A program made the translations under genes and the position numbers. From the NCBI GenBank assembly GCA_031262285.1, contig JAISHZ010000071.1, positions 1-6,265 of the forward strand: a stretch of 6,265 nt of DNA. The letters run 5' to 3'. The notes below the pieces were generated by a model that was not told the DNA's origin, did no database searches, and saw only the letters and a list, made by a program, of their open reading frames with translations. This DNA comes from Lachnospiraceae bacterium (GTDB lineage Bacteria; Bacillota_A; Clostridia; Lachnospirales; Lachnospiraceae). This document shows positions 1 to 5,163 of the stretch, piece after piece; within the stretch, counting starts at the first letter, position 1; the number at the start of each line of letters is the position of its first letter.

Positions 1-79
1 ACTCCCCTCGGCTCTGTGTGGTTCGTCCGGGATACATTGCCTTTGAAACGTAGATCAGCAAACAATTCATGACAGCGTA

Positions 80-1162
80 TCACTTATACTTGTCCGACTG
101 GCTTTGCAGATAAGCTATATCATTGAAATAGTCAATCTTCATCGCTCGTTTGACATCCGACAAGGTATCCGCCGCCGCTGCTCTGGCGATTTCACTACCT
201 TCTTTTAAAATATCATAGATCGCGGGAATGTCCTTTTCCAATAGCTTTCGTTTCGTGCGAATGGGTTCCAATATTTCTTGCATGACAGAATTGAGCAATT
301 TTTTGACCTTCACGTCTCCCAATCCGCCCCGTACATAATGTGCTTTGATTTCATCCAAATTCGCATATCCGGGAAAGTATGCATTTACATGATCTTGCGT
401 ACAAAATGCGTCCAAAAAGGTAAATACCGTGTTCCCTTCCAAATGCCCCGGATCGGAAACTTGTAAATGCAAAGGATCTGTATACATACTCATGATTTTT
501 TGCCGCAACTCGTCTGCAGTATCCGAAAGGTAGATACTATTTCCCAGTGATTTGCTCATCTTTGCTTTGCCGTCTATGCCCGGAAGTCTCCGACACGTAT
601 CCGACTCCGGTAATAGCGCGTCCGGTTCCACCAAAACCGGAGCATATACGGTATTAAATTTGTGCACGATCTCACGCGCCTGCTCCAACATGGGGAGTTG
701 ATCTTCTCCCACCGGAACGGTAGTCGCGCGAAACGCCGTAATATCCGCTGCTTGGCTGATCGGATATGTGAAGAATCCCACCGGAATACTCGCTTCAAAA
801 TTGCGCATTAAGATCTCGCTCTTGACTGTTGGGTTCCGTTGTAATCTGGAGACTGTTACGAGGTTCATATAATAAAAGGACAACTCGCATAGCTCCGGGA
901 TCTGCGATTGGATCAACATTACACTTCTTTTCGGATCTACGCCACACGAAAGATAGTCCAACGCTACTTCAATGATGTTTTCTCTGACTTTATCCGGATT
1001 CTCAAAGTTGTCAGTCAATGCTTGCGCGTCAGCGATCATGATAAAAATCTTTTCATATTCACCTGCGTTTTGTAATTCTACTCTCCTTCGTAAGGAACCA
1101 ACATAGTGTCCGACGTGTAATCTTCCTGTCGGTCGGTCTCCTGTTAAGATAATCTTACCCAT
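80..1162 (-). CDS. trpS: tryptophanyl-tRNA synthetase (TrpRS)
   Basis: Class I aminoacyl-tRNA synthetase that charges tRNA-Trp with tryptophan using ATP; cytoplasmic. The 360-residue product starts [20 protein letters not shown], with the HIGH-type signature at residues 16-19 (HVGH) and an intact KMSKS loop at 201-205. Between them are SQAAD (about 136-140, the region that contacts tryptophan) and VPVGEDQ (149-155). From memory it matches the streptococcal/clostridial TrpRS type (ILTGDRPTG, QIPELxELSx[17 protein letters not shown]) rather than the shorter E. coli/Bacillus type. It is about 20 residues longer than the streptococcal form, mostly at the C terminus. The reading frame is intact. 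The Shine-Dalgarno AAAGGAG (1176-1182) lies 13 nt before this ATG, which is long, but no other start keeps the N-terminal motif. No T-box leader was found upstream. Housekeeping gene; identification is secure. Confidence 0.97.
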   Translation of the reverse strand: MGKIILTGDRPTGRLHVGHYVGSLRRRVELQNAGEYEKIFIMIADAQALTDNFENPDKVRENIIEVALDYLSCGVDPKRSVMLIQSQIPELCELSFYYMNLVTVSRLQRNPTVKSEILMRNFEASIPVGFFTYPISQAADITAFRATTVPVGEDQLPMLEQAREIVHKFNTVYAPVLVEPDALLPESDTCRRLPGIDGKAKMSKSLGNSIYLSDTADELRQKIMSMYTDPLHLQVSDPGHLEGNTVFTFLDAFCTQDHVNAYFPGYANLDEIKAHYVRGGLGDVKVKKLLNSVMQEILEPIRTKRKLLEKDIPAIYDILKEGSEIARAAAADTLSDVKRAMKIDYFNDIAYLQSQSDKYK

Positions 1163-1182
1163 ATCTGTTCATTTTCTCCTTT
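1155..1182 (-). promoter_or_regulatory. Unusual trpS translation start: distant SD and overlapping five-codon ORF
   Basis: On the minus strand the only good Shine-Dalgarno, AAAGGAG at 1176-1182, is 13 nt from the trpS ATG (1160-1162). A second ATG (1170-1172) lies only 3 nt after the SD and opens a five-codon frame (MNRYG) whose TAA (1155-1157) lies within the first trpS codons. Neither spacing is ideal. This could be a reinitiation arrangement or simply a weak start. Confidence 0.3.
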
Positions 1183-1217
1183 ATTGTTTACTCTTTCGTC
1201 CATTATTCCATGCTATT

Positions 1218-1235
1218 CGTCCGCTTTAGCGGACG
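1218..1235. repeat. Short hairpin CGTCCGC-ttta-GCGGACG
   Basis: A perfect 7-bp GC-rich stem with a 4-base loop, about 55 bases upstream of the trpS start. It has no T-run on either strand, so it is not a classical intrinsic terminator. It could be a leader hairpin in the trpS 5' UTR or the last trace of a terminator. Confidence 0.5.
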
Positions 1236-1385
1236 TCTACTCAGTAGTGATAGATTGTGAAAGACGGTAATGGATATGCCGTACTAACATTGGTCAACTG
1301 GGCGTTTGCGGTACACAAACCATCGTTACCATGAGGGAGAAGTCCTCCCGGAAAGGATCACACTCTATCAACCATTGAACCTATA

Positions 1386-1418
1386 TGATAACCGATGATT
1401 GCTTCTTGCCGGTTATCA
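1386..1418. repeat. Hairpin TGATAACCG / CGGTTATCA
   Basis: A perfect 9-bp inverted repeat (1386-1394 and 1410-1418) with a 15-base loop. On the plus strand a run of seven T follows about 15 bases later, too far for a standard intrinsic terminator. It may be a stem of a structured RNA or a decayed terminator. Confidence 0.45.
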
Positions 1419-1762
1419 ATCTCTATGAGCCATTTTTTTCAAACCAATCAACAGAAACTAGCTCAAGCTTTTCCATAAAATACATCGTTGATTTTGCTCC
1501 AATGGTGCCCTATTAAGAAATAAGGAAAGAATATCCCTCCATCACCGAAACGGAATCTTCGTATCTAATGCCAAGATCATCACTGTAAGGTGAGCGCGAG
1601 CATCCGACCGTCATATGCGGTGAAGTAAAGTAACGTTACGTAGTGACAATGATACTCCCCAAAAGCTAACTGGAAACGGAGCGCGCGATGACGCAAGCTT
1701 AGACCCAACCATTGTACAACAAGGAGCCTATCAATGACAACCATAACCGCCGTAAGGACAGT

Positions 1763-1957
1763 GATTTTTACTCTTTCGGTTACAATTAGTTCCTCGCGCT
1801 ACACTCCGATGTCCGTCTACTTGACGTTTGCACCGACAACGACGATGGCGGAAACGCCTTCTTCGAACAGATTAAGTCGCTGAAAATCGTTCACGTTATG
1901 CGCTTTAAACTGTCTCACGGCAAGGGTTGGATTGATAGCTTAAAACGAATCGAGTAG
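1763..1957 (+). pseudogene. Remnant of a TOPRIM-domain protein (DUF3991/TOPRIM type), C-terminal end
   Basis: The frame ending at TAG 1955-1957 reads FLALHSDVRLLDVCTDNDDG, then GNAFFEQIKSL, and ends KGWIDSLKRIE. This follows the TOPRIM pattern of the DUF3991/TOPRIM proteins found on Firmicutes conjugative and mobilisable elements: a beta strand ending in LDNDxAG (here CTDNDDGGN), a helix, a second strand, then a GKDWNDxL-like end (here GKGWIDSL). The acidic DNDD cluster expected to bind metal is present. Upstream the same frame continues as DFYSFGYN but is cut by TAG at 1787-1789 and again at 1700-1702, and no start or N-terminal domain remains. I read it as the decayed tail of a mobile-element gene. 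The match rests on remembered family patterns; a short chance frame is the alternative. Confidence 0.45.
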
Positions 1958-1986
1958 GAGGCTGTTAATGAATGCCTCCTACTCGA
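1950..1986 (-). terminator. Strong 13-bp hairpin, probable terminator of the lipoprotein operon
   Basis: TCGAGTAGGAGGC (1950-1962) pairs perfectly with GCCTCCTACTCGA (1974-1986) around an 11-base loop. It lies 37 bases downstream of the stop of the minus-strand lipoprotein gene (2023), the right place for its terminator. On the minus strand it is followed by TTCGTTTT, only a weak T-tract. On the plus strand it overlaps the stop codon of the TOPRIM remnant and has no T-run, so a minus-strand role is favoured. Confidence 0.5.
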
Positions 1987-2022
1987 CATTAAATGTGCCA
2001 AACAGAGAAACGAATATAGTTT

Positions 2023-2790
2023 TTAACGATTCAACTCTATATCTATCATGGGTGTTGCATAAATCTCATCTGGGTTATCGCCGTAAAGCATTTTAATTGT
2101 CGCCCTAAAATGCGTATAGTCGCCGGGGTTACTATCCTTAACATTCGCTTCAAAAACGATGGTGTCACTTTCAGGGTTGACAAGTACCGAAGGCGCATCT
2201 AGCGCATATTGTTCCATGCCAATGTACCCAAACGATGAAGCAAGCGATGCGTCTGTGAGGTCGCGTACAATCACGGGCGTATCTTTCGAGCCGCCCACAC
2301 TACCACTCCATGGACTGATCGTTGTTAGCTTTAACTCCCTTCCGCTGTCGCTTCCCACATTGCCGTTGTCAGCACTAACAGTCCATTCGAGGGAAAACAT
2401 CAGCTTTTCCACGCTAAAGACATTTTCAAGTCCGGGGTGCGTCAAGGTGATGCGGATTCTTGTGTCCGATAGGTCTTCTACCGAAATCGCATAGATCGCA
2501 GATGCGAACTCCTCCGTATCAGGAATTACGGCATCAGCATCGTCAAGCTGCGTTGCCGATGCGTCCGCAGTGGAACTCGAAAGAGGATCGGACTGTTGCG
2601 CAGGTGTATGTGCGTCTTGTGTGATCGGTTGCGTACTGACCGAAGAGGTGGATGATGGTTTGTCTGACGCAGAAGAATCCTCCACCGAGTTTTCAAAAGA
2701 AGGATTGGATGTATCTGGTTCAGTTGCGCCGCAAGAGGCAAGGGTAAATAAAAGCGTTCCTGTCAACATCAGAACTGTAAATCTTTTCAT
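2023..2790 (-). CDS. Predicted lipoprotein of unknown function
   Basis: A 255-residue protein with a clear lipoprotein signal peptide: MKR, a hydrophobic core, and the lipobox LASC with Cys20 as the lipidation site. It should be anchored to the outer face of the membrane. Residues about 24-95 are a low-complexity linker rich in Ser, Thr, Asp and Pro, typical of a flexible tether. The rest (about 96-255) looks like one folded beta-rich domain (YAISVEDLSDTRIRITLTH, then FSLEWTV, FEANVK, FRATIKMLYG). I do not recognise the domain. A GGAGG Shine-Dalgarno 7 nt before the ATG supports the start. The gene lies 66 bases after the other lipoprotein gene on the same strand, with no clear promoter or terminator between, so an operon is likely. 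Both share the lipobox, linker and globular domain plan, but I see no clear sequence similarity between their domains. Confidence 0.85.
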   Translation of the reverse strand: MKRFTVLMLTGTLLFTLASCGATEPDTSNPSFENSVEDSSASDKPSSTSSVSTQPITQDAHTPAQQSDPLSSSTADASATQLDDADAVIPDTEEFASAIYAISVEDLSDTRIRITLTHPGLENVFSVEKLMFSLEWTVSADNGNVGSDSGRELKLTTISPWSGSVGGSKDTPVIVRDLTDASLASSFGYIGMEQYALDAPSVLVNPESDTIVFEANVKDSNPGDYTHFRATIKMLYGDNPDEIYATPMIDIELNR

Positions 2791-2856
2791 GTGATTTCCT
2801 CCAATAAACTTTGATTTTTATCATCTTGCTTTTTTTCTGCTATGTTTCCCTTTCAT

Positions 2857-3531
2857 TCAATTCAAAACAAACGAAGTCCACGATAGAAGATTTTCCCTAT
2901 TGGCCATAGATACCAATTCTTCGACCTCTTCTTGAATGTCGGAAACCAGATACTCCGGTAGTTCTTCATAATAACGGCTTCCGATGAGTGTCCCCATCAT
3001 TCCACCGGAATAATAATGCACGGCCTGCTCTTCTTCATCGAATTGTTTGATTACAATAGTAACAACTGTTCCGTCATCTTTAAAGTTGTATGTTATATAC
3101 TGCATAAAATGAAAAGGAATCTTACGCTCAGTTTTTACTCCATCGTCCCAAATGGGGCTGTCAATTTCGCCCGATTGGCTGTATTGAACCATCACATATC
3201 CAACGTATGAGCTGTCAGTATCTTCAAAGTACTGTGCGTCCGCAGGGTCTGCGTCCCCAGCAAGTTGCAATGCGTCTAGTACAGTTGCAGGATTTTCATT
3301 CGAACCTTCGGGTGTGGAATCGATGGTTGTATCCGTTCCTTGTACTACGTCAACAGAGCTATCTGTAGTCGTAATCTCGAAGGAACTTGCATTTGCGTTT
3401 TGTGTATACAAGTTGTCAGTCGATGGAGCCGTATTTACGCTCGGTTTCGACTGCGTACAGCCACAAAGTAAACATACGATGCATATGGATGATGCAAAGT
3501 ATTGGAGCGAAGTGTGTCTTGTGAAATTCAT
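2857..3531 (-). CDS. Predicted lipoprotein of unknown function
   Basis: A 224-residue protein with a signal peptide (MNFTRHTSLQYF, then a Cys-rich hydrophobic core ICIVCLLCGC) and a lipobox LCGC with Cys25 as the likely lipidated residue. It is an extracytoplasmic membrane-anchored protein. Residues about 30-85 are a Ser/Thr/Asp-rich linker. The rest contains VGYVMVQYSQSG, FHFMQYITYNFKDDGTVVTI and an acidic helix (DIQEEVEELVSMANREN) near the end. I do not recognise the fold. The ATG has AAGGGAG 8 nt upstream. It is probably the first gene of a two-gene lipoprotein operon. A perfect 20-bp-arm palindrome (3547-3591) abuts its ribosome binding site, so it is likely regulated there. Confidence 0.83.
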   Translation of the reverse strand: MNFTRHTSLQYFASSICIVCLLCGCTQSKPSVNTAPSTDNLYTQNANASSFEITTTDSSVDVVQGTDTTIDSTPEGSNENPATVLDALQLAGDADPADAQYFEDTDSSYVGYVMVQYSQSGEIDSPIWDDGVKTERKIPFHFMQYITYNFKDDGTVVTIVIKQFDEEEQAVHYYSGGMMGTLIGSRYYEELPEYLVSDIQEEVEELVSMANRENLLSWTSFVLN

Positions 3532-3546
3532 AAATTAGTCTCCCTT

Positions 3547-3591
3547 TCTTAGTGTGGTAAGATATATATACTATATCTTACCACACTAAGA
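3547..3591. promoter_or_regulatory. Perfect palindrome with 20-bp arms at the lipoprotein operon start
   Basis: The left arm 3547-3566 (TCTTAGTGTGGTAAG then ATATA) is the exact reverse complement of the right arm 3572-3591, with a 5-base spacer (TATAC). On the minus strand it ends inside the Shine-Dalgarno region of the lipoprotein gene starting at 3531. It is AT-rich with no T-run, so it is unlikely to be an intrinsic terminator. The centre (TATAGT) could serve as a -10 box, in which case the palindrome would be an operator over the promoter. If transcribed, it would form a long hairpin directly 5' of the ribosome binding site. A tiny mobile element is another option. Confidence 0.65.
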
Positions 3592-3764
3592 TAAAAATCA
3601 TATGGACTAGATTGGGATTCGTATGGACTCACTTGGGATTTAATAAAAAAGCAGACAACCAATCTGTTTCCTTGATAAACAAACCCGAAAGGGTGATTGG
3701 TCTCATCAAAGAGTATTGAAATGGACATATTTCCATGCTGCTTGTGGATGAGCGTATCAAGCAT
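3549..3764 (-). CDS. Doubtful short ORF, hypothetical
   Basis: A 71-codon frame from ATG 3762-3764 (or TTG one codon earlier) just after the stop of the 61-codon gene on the same strand. The stretch MSISILFDETNHPFGFVYQG looks protein-like, but there is no good Shine-Dalgarno. The C-terminal third is made from a 21-bp tandem repeat (heptads SQVSPYE, SQSSPYD) and then reads through the 3547-3591 palindrome. It may be a real second gene coupled to the first, a decayed gene, or an accidental frame. I recognise no family. Confidence 0.22.
   Translation of the reverse strand: MLDTLIHKQHGNMSISILFDETNHPFGFVYQGNRLVVCFFIKSQVSPYESQSSPYDFYLSVVRYSIYILPH
3601..3640. repeat. Two-copy 21-bp tandem repeat
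   Basis: TATGGACTAGATTGGGATTCG (3601-3621, given here as motif TATGGACTnnnTTGGGATT) is followed at once by a second copy from 3622 with TATGGACT and TTGGGATT conserved and the middle three bases changed. The last copy runs into TTTAATAAAAAA. In the minus-strand short frame the repeat encodes two related heptads. It could be a pair of direct repeats bound by a regulator upstream of the lipoprotein operon. Confidence 0.5.
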
Positions 3765-3773
3765 CAAGTGTTT

Positions 3774-3959
3774 CTATTTACGCCGAGCGACTTCTATAAG
3801 AGCTTCAAAGTCACGCGCTTCGTTCTTAATGTCGTCCATGACCTCCTGTTTGCTCATTCCCTTTCGGCGTTCATGATTCCAAGTTCGGACTATGTAAATA
3901 TCTTCGACCAGATAGTATCTGACCTTTCCTTCCAATGTCTTTAGTTCAATTATTTTCAT
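3774..3959 (-). CDS. Small hypothetical protein, 61 residues
   Basis: A small soluble protein beginning MKIIELKTLEGKVRYYLVED, then a basic middle (RTWNHERRKGM) and a predicted amphipathic helix rich in Glu, Asp and Arg/Lys (SKQEVMDDIKNEARDFEALI) to the end. The AAAGGAG Shine-Dalgarno 8 nt before the ATG and the coding texture support a real gene. The first 19 or so residues resemble the start of some clostridial tyrosine recombinases (MKxIELKTxxGKVRYYL), but the rest does not, so it may be a chimera, a decayed integrase start or an unrelated small protein. There is no transmembrane segment. Its start codon lies in an inverted repeat (3958-3993), and a GAGTACT repeat array lies upstream, suggesting tight control. 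I assign no function. Confidence 0.6.
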   Translation of the reverse strand: MKIIELKTLEGKVRYYLVEDIYIVRTWNHERRKGMSKQEVMDDIKNEARDFEALIEVARRK

Positions 3960-3993
3960 TGTTCATGCTCCTTTCTTTAGTTGCATGAACAAT
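3958..3993 (-). promoter_or_regulatory. 11-bp inverted repeat enclosing SD and start codon of the 61-codon gene
   Basis: On the minus strand ATTGTTCATGC (3983-3993) and GCATGAACAAT (3958-3968) are perfect reverse complements separated by 14 bases. The intervening bases hold AAAGGA of the Shine-Dalgarno, and the second arm ends with the AT of the ATG start. In RNA the start codon would be in a stem and the SD mostly in the loop, which could limit translation. As DNA it could equally be an operator dyad. The perfect match and its exact placement on the start make chance less likely. Confidence 0.5.
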
Positions 3994-4005
3994 AATATCA
4001 CCTTC

Positions 4006-4118
4006 TGTTGGAGTACTTCGAGTACTACGAATACAGACTACGAGTTTTGTGTGTACTCCAACATAAAATTACAACTGTTCGAGTACTAGGAGTACTATGT
4101 TTTTCTATCACGAGTTTT
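4006..4118. repeat. GAGTACT repeat array upstream of the 61-codon gene
   Basis: GAGTACT occurs at 4011-4017, 4020-4026, 4081-4087 and 4090-4096: two pairs with 9-bp spacing inside each pair and exactly 70 bp between pairs. ACGAGTTTT also recurs 70 bp apart (4040-4048 and 4110-4118), so this is a degenerate two-copy 70-bp repeat unit with a conserved block of about 38 bp. TGTTGGAGTAC (4006-4016) and GTACTCCAACA (4053-4063) add an 11-bp inverted repeat. No gene is in this stretch. Such spaced short repeats suit a multi-site operator, iterons or recombinase arm sites. Confidence 0.6.
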
Positions 4119-4218
4119 CTAATAAAAACTATACTTATTAGTAGCCGTCTTACTCTCGCCTTGCTTTTTGAATATTAACAGTTTCGTGAAAAAACCCTGG
4201 CAGATAGATTATGATGAC
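4119..4218. other. Non-coding stretch between the repeat array and the YfbU promoter
   Basis: AT-rich DNA with no supported feature. Together with the flanking repeat array and promoter it makes the 367-base gap (3960-4326) between two divergently transcribed genes, so both 5' regulatory regions lie here. A minus-strand open stretch ending in KTATNKYSFY is too short and lacks a start signal. Confidence 0.4.
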
Positions 4219-4254
4219 TTGACTTCCTTTGTGTTAAGCAGTAAAATATTACTG
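4219..4254 (+). promoter_or_regulatory. SigmaA promoter of the YfbU gene with a palindrome over the -10 box
   Basis: TTGACT (4219-4224) and TAAAAT (4242-4247) are separated by exactly 17 bases, a good SigmaA-type promoter. The -10 box lies inside the dyad CAGTAA-aata-TTACTG (4239-4254), an operator-like position where a bound repressor would block polymerase. The predicted start of transcription is near 4254, giving a leader of about 70 nt. A second TTGACA at 4296-4301 overlaps the ribosome binding region and is less likely to be the promoter. Confidence 0.55.
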
Positions 4255-4326
4255 ATATTTTTATTAAAAGAAATCTATAAATCATTTTTTTGGGTTTGAC
4301 ACATTAGGAAGGAGAATAATATTTTA

Positions 4327-4830
4327 ATGCTGACGCTTGTTGAAAGACAAATATTGTATAATCAATATCGTATATTAAGTCTACTTGATGAAGACGGAAA
4401 AGATTCATATGAACGAAAAATGAAAGTTTTTGAATATGGGTATGTTTCTATATATGATGATGTTGTAAATGTTAATAAGGATGAAGTTTCTGAAAGCGAC
4501 TGTGATTTTGTTAATGATGTTTTAGTTATGTTTAGTGATTTGTATTACTCATATAATGAATTGACCGACAAATCAACAATTTCTGAAATATTAATTACGT
4601 TCGACGGTTTTGACGCGAATAACGAAACCGGGATGTATTCATATACTTTATTTCTTATAAAAGAGTACGGTAGATACAAGGAGTTTAGTGACCGAAGTTT
4701 AAATAGTCACGGACCTAGAATTAAACGCTATCAAGAAATGCTCAATACATACAAAGAAATTAGAGATAGATCCCGTTTAAAATCTTATTTGAATGTAGAA
4801 GAAATACTTTCAATTATTAAAACAAAATAA
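4327..4830 (+). CDS. YfbU family protein
   Basis: A 167-residue cytoplasmic protein that aligns from end to end with E. coli YfbU (164 residues, Pfam YfbU) as I remember it. LTLVERQILYNQYRILSLLD (3-21) matches the family N terminus, ITFDGFDANNE (90-100) matches the VTFLGFDAATE block, YGRYKEF (114-120) matches EGRYTHF, RYQEMLN (134-140) matches KYQRMLN, and LNVEEILSII (155-164) matches the C terminus. The family function is not established. E. coli YfbU was reported among proteins made during MazF-induced killing, which is suggestive only. AAGGAG lies 12 nt before the ATG, a long spacing. The gene is clearly more AT-rich than trpS or the lipoproteins and has its own promoter, which suggests horizontal acquisition. 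Its next neighbour is a decayed PIN gene pair. Confidence 0.88.
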   Translation: MLTLVERQILYNQYRILSLLDEDGKDSYERKMKVFEYGYVSIYDDVVNVNKDEVSESDCDFVNDVLVMFSDLYYSYNELTDKSTISEILITFDGFDANNETGMYSYTLFLIKEYGRYKEFSDRSLNSHGPRIKRYQEMLNTYKEIRDRSRLKSYLNVEEILSIIKTK

Positions 4831-5104
4831 ACATCAAAATGAGAGTATCGAGTGTGTTTTGCGCCATATGCCGGATCAATCTCTGTACCACCGCATCATT
4901 TCACGAGGCGATCACCTGTTTTTCATGCGTTCTTTGTGATGTGGAAGCCATGAAGTAGGCTTATCCGACGGGAGCGGAGATGTTAGGTTGCAAAATATTG
5001 GCGAAGAATACCTGACTGTGAGCGACTTACCAGTTTGCGGAGGATATACATGTAAATGGATTATTATAGATTATAGATTTCATATCGTATTTAGATGCTA
5101 CTGA
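4831..5104 (+). other. Gap between the YfbU gene and the PIN module; possible decayed coding sequence
   Basis: No intact gene. Base composition changes abruptly from the AT-rich YfbU gene to a more balanced stretch. One plus frame is open from within the end of the YfbU gene to TGA 4937-4939 (it includes HMPDQSLYHRIISRGDHLFF) and again from 4940 to 5101 (it includes LQNIGEEYLTVSDLPVCGGY), so it has a single internal stop in about 90 codons. No family is recognised. It could be a gene remnant left by an insertion or deletion. Confidence 0.3.
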
Positions 5105-5133
5105 TTGTGAAGCATCTTCTAATGGGATATAAT
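5105..5133 (+). promoter_or_regulatory. SigmaA promoter of the PIN gene pair
   Basis: TTGTGA (5105-5110) is followed after exactly 17 bases by a perfect TATAAT (5128-5133). Transcription would start near 5140, 24 bases before the PIN ATG at 5164, and the AAGGTGG ribosome binding site (5149-5155) falls between. This also argues against any start upstream of the promoter, such as ATG 5095. Confidence 0.65.
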
Positions 5134-5163
5134 AAGATAGATGTTGATAAGGTGGCGAATACA

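Larger units (their letters stand above)
1163..1762. other. 600-base gap without an intact gene; possible decayed RNA or coding DNA
   Basis: No frame on either strand has a convincing start, length and stop. What can be seen: a 7-bp hairpin at 1218-1235, a GGGAG/CTCCC stem near 1338-1352, a 9-bp hairpin at 1386-1418, the palindrome GTAACGTTAC at 1630-1639, and phrases such as GGAAAGG, GTGAGCGCGAGC and GGAAACGGAGC that give the texture of a structured RNA, perhaps the 5' part of a bacterial group II intron. No domain V or reverse transcriptase is present. Alternatively the minus strand carries two same-frame open stretches (1516-1635, 40 codons; 1423-1509, 28 codons plus a stop) separated by TAA TAG, which could be remains of a gene. 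Neither reading can be settled by eye. Confidence 0.35.

Noticed and set aside
1..70. Minus-strand gene beginning at ATG 68-70 just after trpS (MNCLLIYVSKAM)
   Set aside because: There is no clear ribosome binding site and only 23 codons before the edge; another frame there looks equally open.
1163..1600. T-box leader upstream of trpS
   Set aside because: Firmicutes trpS is often T-box controlled, but the conserved GGGTGG-ACCGCG T-box sequence is not present on the minus strand.
1734..1883. 49-codon plus ORF MTTITAVRTVIF with AAGGAG upstream
   Set aside because: Low-complexity Thr/Ser-rich translation overlapping the TOPRIM-like frame; more likely a shadow, despite the SD-like sequence.
2159..2794. 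Open frames antisense to, or out of frame with, the lipoprotein gene
   Set aside because: They fully overlap a well-supported gene and have no start signals of their own.
3314..3944. Plus-strand frames at 3314-3538 and 3735-3944
   Set aside because: Antisense shadows of the minus-strand lipoprotein and small genes, without ribosome binding sites.
4006..4118. CRISPR array
   Set aside because: The repeated blocks are short, degenerate and only two units long, with no constant repeat and spacer pattern and no cas gene.
4840..4957. 39-codon Cys-rich plus ORF MRVSSVFCAICRI just after the YfbU gene
   Set aside because: There is no ribosome binding site, no paired CxxC zinc-finger arrangement that convinces, and it competes with a longer open frame in the same place.
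5095..5163. Start of the PIN gene at ATG 5095, giving a 97-residue product
   Set aside because: A strong promoter (5105-5133) lies after that ATG, the PIN family begins at MKIYMDNCC (5164), and 5164 has its own ribosome binding site.
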